Below are positions 59,801 to 64,000 of a DNA stretch of 64,000 nucleotides, piece after piece (within the stretch, counting starts at the first letter, position 1; every line of letters starts with the position of its first letter). The DNA is taken from the NCBI GenBank assembly GCA_900540875.1, contig UQHT01000004.1, positions 1-64,000 of the forward strand, in the 5' to 3' direction. Origin of the DNA: an uncultured Collinsella sp. (GTDB lineage: Bacteria > Actinomycetota > Coriobacteriia > Coriobacteriales > Coriobacteriaceae). A model generated the notes under the pieces. That model saw nothing but the letters and a program-made list of their open reading frames with translations, was not told the DNA's origin and did no database searches. Position numbers and translations under genes: made by a program.

Positions 59801-60682
59801 ATGACTATCAACGATGTTATCGAGGCCGTGAAGGGATATTGCTCCAGCATGGATGCCTTTACCGGCAAGCCCATCGATCCGGCGACGACGCGCGATCAGG
59901 TGACCTTTGGCGCCGAGGCGCTCGACTGCGCCTGCGCGGGCGTTGTGACCTGTATCTGGCCTACGGTCGAGGTAGTGCGCCGTGCGAAGGAGCTGGGCGC
60001 CAATCTAATCATCTCGCACGAAGCAATCTTCTGGAACCACGGCGACCATCGCGATGTCGTGGCTGGTAATGCCTCATTTAAGGCTAAGGTTGCCCTGCTT
60101 GAAGAGTGGGATGGCACGGTTTGGCGCTGTCATGACTACATTCATGCCGGTGTGCCGCTCGAGGCGGACGGTTCCCTTGCCGATGGCATCTTTTACGGGC
60201 TTGCCGATAAGCTCGGCTGGCTCGATTGTCGCATCGAGCGTGATTGCATGGATTTCGAGATTCCCGAGATGCTGGCGCGCGAGCTGGCGGCATATGTTGT
60301 CGAGCGTTTGGGGCTTGCCGGTACGCGTGTGATTGGCGACATGGATGCTCCCGTGCGCCGTGTGCGCATCCCCATGCATATCATGGGGCATCCCATGGGC
60401 GATACCGAGACACTCAACAAGATGGATGCCGAGGGTATCGATTGCCTGCTCGCCATGGAGCTTATCGATTTTACGGCGAGCGAATACGTGCGCGACGCCG
60501 CGATGCTCGGCCAGGGCAAGTGCATTATCCACATGGGGCATTTCAACGGTGAGGAACCGGGCATGGAATACATGGCAACCTGGGTGCCGCGTGCGCTCGA
60601 GGGGGCGGGATTGGATTCTGCCAAGGTGCCGGTGAGCTTTGTGCCCATGGGGGATACCTATCAGTACGTGCTGGCACGCTAG
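59801..60682 (+). CDS. Nif3-like dinuclear metal center protein
   Basis: A 293-residue NIF3/DUF34 family protein. The metal-site motif SHEAIFWNHGD (usually SHHP) is present, and the second site is in HMGHFNGEEPGMEYMA near the end. The family is often called GTP cyclohydrolase I type 2, but that activity is not generally shown. The ATG at 59801 follows AGGAG. It follows the PTS gene with 72 bases between, so it may be in the same transcript by chance. Confidence 0.88.
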   Translation: MTINDVIEAVKGYCSSMDAFTGKPIDPATTRDQVTFGAEALDCACAGVVTCIWPTVEVVRRAKELGANLIISHEAIFWNHGDHRDVVAGNASFKAKVALLEEWDGTVWRCHDYIHAGVPLEADGSLADGIFYGLADKLGWLDCRIERDCMDFEIPEMLARELAAYVVERLGLAGTRVIGDMDAPVRRVRIPMHIMGHPMGDTETLNKMDAEGIDCLLAMELIDFTASEYVRDAAMLGQGKCIIHMGHFNGEEPGMEYMATWVPRALEGAGLDSAKVPVSFVPMGDTYQYVLAR

Positions 60683-60762
60683 CTGAGAGTGGGGAGGCGG
60701 CTTTTGTGGCCACCTCCCGCTGTACGTATTTCAGGTAACTTTTCGTGCCCCATCCTGCTGTC

Positions 60763-60999
60763 CTAGATATGCACAGCGCGCCGGCCGGGAAGGACGGCCA
60801 ATCCTGGGGCGTCGGCTGGGGACGCTGCATGCGTCAATGCGCTCGCTACTCTTCGCTTGCCCCCGCAGCGGTTTCCATGAGGCAAATCGGGAACATTGTG
60901 GCAGGCGAGCTCTTCGCCCGTGGTTTCTTGGGCCTCGGTACCTTGGAATGTGCGAGCAAACTCGGGAAGCTTGTCGTGCGTCCATGTATTTAGTTCCAT
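60763..60999 (-). CDS. Possible small gene or fragment
   Basis: A 78-codon frame starting MELNTWTHDKLPEFARTF, with GACGGAG six bases upstream. The first 40 residues look protein-like (EAQETTGEELACHNVPDLPHG); the rest is of low quality and Ala/Arg-rich. It could be a decayed gene. Apart from this and the nadE start region, 60683-61128 shows only a weak GC-rich hairpin at about 60690-60722. Confidence 0.25.
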   Translation of the reverse strand: MELNTWTHDKLPEFARTFQGTEAQETTGEELACHNVPDLPHGNRCGGKRRVASALTHAASPADAPGLAVLPGRRAVHI

Positions 61000-61128
61000 A
61001 TGCGCTCCGTCTCTCAAGGATTTGACGAGGCCTATCGTATCCCGCGGAGCGCGCCTAAAACGACGGCGCGCAGGCAAGGCGCTACAATGGTGCCCATAAG
61101 AATCGCCTTTATGCGCAAGGAGCATGCT

Positions 61129-63132
61129 ATGGATACAGAGCTCAACCAGACGGGCGCCGTGTGCGCGAAAGCAAACGACGGCTTTTTGCGTGTGGCGGCG
61201 GCGTCGCCGCTGATTCGCGTGGCCGACGTCGAGGGCAATACCGAGGTTGCGTTGGCGGCTGTTCGCGAGGCTGCCGAGCGTGGCGTTCGCGCGCTGGTGC
61301 TGCCCGAGCTCAACTTGTGCGGCTATACCGCGGCCGATCTGTTCCATAACCGCACATTACTGCATGCCTGCGAGGCGGCGCTTGAGTTTATCCTCGATGA
61401 AACCCGCGAGCTGCCGATTGTCTTTACCGTCGGTCTTCCCGTTGCGGTTGCCGAGAATATCTACAACTGCGCCGCCGTGTGCTGCGCGGGCGAGCTTTTG
61501 GGCCTCACGGCCAAAAAGTATCTGCCTAACTATGGCGAGTTCTATGAGCGCCGTTGGTTTGCTCCGGCGCCTGCGGATCCCGTGTGGGTTGAATTTGCCG
61601 GTCAGGGTCCGGTTCCGCTTGGCTCGGGGCTTGTCTACCGCTGCTGCGATGAGGGTGCCGAGGACCTGGTGCTGGGTGTTGAGGTCTGTGAGGACCTATG
61701 GGTGCCGGCACCCCCTTCGACCGAGATGGCGCTTGACGGTGCGACGGTGATTCTCAACCCGTCGGCCTCGGACGAGATTATCGGTAAGGCAGATTACCGC
61801 CGCGGCCTTATCTCTAACCAAAGCGCGCGCCTGTACTGCGCCTATGCCTATGCAGACGCGAGCGAGGGCGAGTCCACGACCGATATGGTCTTTGCGGGCG
61901 AGAACCTTATCTACGAAAACGGCTCGAAGCTCGCCGCGACCAAGCTGCTTACCTGCGATATGGCCGTCGCCGACGTTGACCTTGACCGCCTGGTTGCCGA
62001 GCGCCGCCGCTCGACGACGTGGACCCGCGCGGACGATGCGCCGGAGGCCACGACCGTTGAGTTTTCGTTTGAGGGCGTGCCGGCCAAAGAGCCTGTCCTG
62101 CGCAACGCCTGCGACATCGACCGTGTCTTCCCCCGCGCGCCCTTTGTGCCGGCCGACCATGGTGACCTGGCCGAGCGCTGCGAGACCATCCTCGACCTGC
62201 AGACCGCCGGCCTCAAGACCCGCCTTGCCCACACGGGCACCAAGGCTGCGGTCATCGGCCTTTCCGGCGGCCTCGATTCCACGCTGGCGCTACTCGTGAC
62301 CGTGCGTGCCTTCGATGCGCTGGGGCTGCCGCGCACGGGTATCACGGCGGTCTCCATGCCAGGTTTTGGCACGACGCATCGCACCAAGTCGAATGCCGAG
62401 TCGCTCGCCCGCGACTTGGGTGTGAGCTTCCGCGAGGTTTCGATCCACGCGGCCGTGGAGCAGCACTTCAAGGACATTGAGCACGATTCGGCCGTGCAGG
62501 ACGTGACCTACGAGAACAGCCAGGCCCGCGAGCGTACGCAGATTTTGATGGATCTGGCCAACCAGGCTGGCGGTTTTGTCATCGGCACGGGCGATCTGTC
62601 GGAGCTGGCGCTCGGCTGGGCCACCTATAACGGCGACCACATGAGCATGTACGCCGTCAACGCGAGCGTACCCAAGACGCTTGTGCGTCATCTGGTGCGT
62701 TATGCGGCTGATGTCTTTGGCGGGCGTATTGCCGAGGTGCTGCTCGATATCCTCGATACGCCGGTGTCCCCCGAGCTTCTGCCGCCCACGGGCGATGGCG
62801 AGATTGCGCAGAAGACCGAGGATTTGGTGGGCCCATATGAGCTGCACGACTACTTCCTCTACTACCTGCTGCGTTTTGGCTTTGAGCCGGGCAAGATCTA
62901 CCGCATGGCGCTCAAGAGCTTCGAGGGCGTCTACGACGCCAAGACCGTCCACACGTGGCTGCGTACGCTCTATCGTCGCTTCTTTGCCCAGCAGTTTAAG
63001 CGCAGCTGCCTGCCCGATGGTCCCAAGGTGGGCTCGGTGACGCTCAGCCCGCGCGGCGATTGGCGTATGCCGAGTGACGCCAGCTCGCGTCTATGGCTTG
63101 CGCAGATCGACGCGCTCAATGCAATTGACTAA
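61129..63132 (+). CDS. nadE: Glutamine-dependent NAD+ synthase
   Basis: A 667-residue two-domain enzyme that amidates nicotinic acid adenine dinucleotide to NAD+. Residues 20-290 form the nitrilase-type glutaminase (Glu in VLPELNLCGY, Lys in LTAKKYLPNYGEFYE, Cys in GVEVCEDLW). Residues 340-667 are the synthetase with the pyrophosphate loop GLSGGLDSTLAL. The ATG at 61129 is chosen for AAGGAG six bases upstream; in-frame codons further up are not preceded by a site. It ends with a strong terminator. Confidence 0.95.
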   Translation: MDTELNQTGAVCAKANDGFLRVAAASPLIRVADVEGNTEVALAAVREAAERGVRALVLPELNLCGYTAADLFHNRTLLHACEAALEFILDETRELPIVFTVGLPVAVAENIYNCAAVCCAGELLGLTAKKYLPNYGEFYERRWFAPAPADPVWVEFAGQGPVPLGSGLVYRCCDEGAEDLVLGVEVCEDLWVPAPPSTEMALDGATVILNPSASDEIIGKADYRRGLISNQSARLYCAYAYADASEGESTTDMVFAGENLIYENGSKLAATKLLTCDMAVADVDLDRLVAERRRSTTWTRADDAPEATTVEFSFEGVPAKEPVLRNACDIDRVFPRAPFVPADHGDLAERCETILDLQTAGLKTRLAHTGTKAAVIGLSGGLDSTLALLVTVRAFDALGLPRTGITAVSMPGFGTTHRTKSNAESLARDLGVSFREVSIHAAVEQHFKDIEHDSAVQDVTYENSQARERTQILMDLANQAGGFVIGTGDLSELALGWATYNGDHMSMYAVNASVPKTLVRHLVRYAADVFGGRIAEVLLDILDTPVSPELLPPTGDGEIAQKTEDLVGPYELHDYFLYYLLRFGFEPGKIYRMALKSFEGVYDAKTVHTWLRTLYRRFFAQQFKRSCLPDGPKVGSVTLSPRGDWRMPSDASSRLWLAQIDALNAID

Positions 63133-63200
63133 GGTTGGCTAAATTGAACCAATGCAGGGTTTGTAAGCGTTACACTTTTGCAATCTGATGGCCCGTATCG

Positions 63201-63232
63201 CGCGGCGCTCTTGTCGGAGCGCCGCGTTTTTT
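63201..63232 (+). terminator. Terminator after nadE
   Basis: CGCGGCGCTC pairs perfectly with GAGCGCCGCG around TTGTCG, followed by six T. Confidence 0.95.
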
Positions 63233-63250
63233 ATATCGAAAGGTGGCACC

Positions 63251-64000
63251 ATGCAGGCATCGCAGCGTCTCGACCACTTTGGCGCGGAGGTTTTCGCCTC
63301 GCTCAATAACAAGCTCCTCGCGCTGAAGGCTCAGGGCAAGACCATTTACAACATGAGCGTGGGCACGCCCGACTTTAAGCCGTACGACCACGTGGTCGAG
63401 GCGCTCACGCGAGCAGCCCAAGATCCCGAGATGTGGAAGTATGCCCTGCGCGACCTGCCCGAACTCAAGCAAGCCGTGTGCGATTACTATGAGCGTCGCT
63501 TTGGCGTTTCGGGCATTACGCCGTCCATGGTGCAGTCGTGCAACGGCACGCAGGAGGGCGTGGGCCATTTGGGCCTGGCCCTGCTCGATCCGGGTGACAC
63601 CATTCTGGTTCCCGATCCGTGCTACCCGGTCTTTGAGGCGGGTGCCAAGATCGCCGATGCCAAGCTCGAGTACTATCCGCTGGTTGCCGAGCACAATTAC
63701 CTGCCCTATGTGGCGGGCATCGATCCCGAGGTGGCCGATCGTGCCAAGTACATGATTGTGTCGCTGCCCGCCAACCCGGTGGGCTCGGTGGGCACGCCCG
63801 AGGTCTACGAGGAGATCATCGCTTTCGCCCGCGAGCACGACCTGCTCATCGTCCATGACAATGCCTACTCCGACATCGTGTTCGACGGCGATCCGGGTGG
63901 AAGCTTCTTGCAGTACCCTGGCGCGCTCGAGGTGGGCGTTGAGTTCTTCTCGCTCTCCAAGTCGTTTAACGTCACCGGTGCGCGTATCGGCTTTTTGGTC
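63251..64000 (+). CDS. Class I/II aminotransferase, 5' part (runs off window)
   Basis: The first 250 residues of a PLP-dependent aminotransferase of the aspartate/LL-diaminopimelate type, opening MQASQRLDHFGAEVFASLNN. Visible are NMSVGTPDFKP, the cofactor loop SCNGTQEG, LPANPVGSVGTPEVYEE, and the PLP lysine region SLSKSFNVTGARIG. AAAGGTGG precedes the ATG. The gene is open to the end of the window, so the C-terminal third is not seen. The exact substrate is unknown. Confidence 0.93.
   Translation, partial: MQASQRLDHFGAEVFASLNNKLLALKAQGKTIYNMSVGTPDFKPYDHVVEALTRAAQDPEMWKYALRDLPELKQAVCDYYERRFGVSGITPSMVQSCNGTQEGVGHLGLALLDPGDTILVPDPCYPVFEAGAKIADAKLEYYPLVAEHNYLPYVAGIDPEVADRAKYMIVSLPANPVGSVGTPEVYEEIIAFAREHDLLIVHDNAYSDIVFDGDPGGSFLQYPGALEVGVEFFSLSKSFNVTGARIGFLV

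Noticed and set aside
1..64000. CRISPR arrays, prophage or complete insertion sequences
   Set aside because: No regular direct repeats with spacers, no phage structural genes, and only one IS end remnant were seen.

Overview
The window is a chromosomal stretch of a GC-rich (roughly 60%) anaerobic gut actinobacterium. It is probably a Coriobacteriia member close to Collinsella. This is inferred from the codon style, the class III (oxygen-sensitive) ribonucleotide reductase, and the mix of PTS, Amadori-sugar and peptide catabolism; no marker rRNA lies in the window. About 60 genes are supported, many with TTG or GTG starts chosen by their Shine-Dalgarno sequence. Two long genes run convergent or divergent in several places, and strong hairpin terminators separate most units.

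Layout. 1-58: last bases of a probable tRNA and its terminator. 0.37-3.9 kb: anaerobic ribonucleotide reductase nrdD and its activase nrdG, with an NrdR box and two striking inverted repeats. 3.9-5.6 kb: folate genes folE, an HD-domain hydrolase and folB. 5.6-15.8 kb: housekeeping genes (YgjP-like metalloprotein, M19 dipeptidase, SlyD-like FKBP next to a UreE-like protein, Fur, acylphosphatase, RNase HI, a LysR regulator divergent from O-acetylhomoserine sulfhydrylase) and a secreted protein. 15.8-20.6 kb: an AT-richer island. It holds a winged-helix regulator and a divergent operon of methyltransferase, 19-residue peptide, MccB-like E1 adenylating enzyme and MFS exporter. The island is bracketed by two related 137-bp sequences. 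20.7-24.8 kb: ketopantoate reductase, cyclase, ferredoxin-tailed aldo/keto reductase, endonuclease IV. 25-28 kb: a polar amino-acid ABC transporter. 28-37 kb: flavodoxin with a DUF3793 protein, a copper-type HMA protein, an SOS-controlled Y-family polymerase with YolD, PAP2 phosphatase, glucose-6-phosphate isomerase, HAD phosphatases. 37-48.6 kb: a catabolic cluster with FrlB/FrlC/FrlD-like enzymes, two amidohydrolases, YjbQ, a BtpA-family gene cut by an IS remnant, and an FGGY kinase. 48.7-64 kb: TatD, TcdA, a small membrane peptide, an sdpRI-like pair, EttA, two low-complexity proteins, LicT with its PTS permease, Nif3, NAD synthase and the start of an aminotransferase.

The most interesting system is the island operon at 16.3-20.0 kb. 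Gene order, a tiny peptide gene, a strong hairpin between peptide and E1 gene, and a co-translated MFS exporter all resemble microcin C-type peptide-nucleotide antibiotic loci. However, the peptide ends in Asn-Ile rather than Asn, and the E1 lacks the usual zinc cysteines. The product may therefore be a new type of ThiF/MccB-made RiPP.
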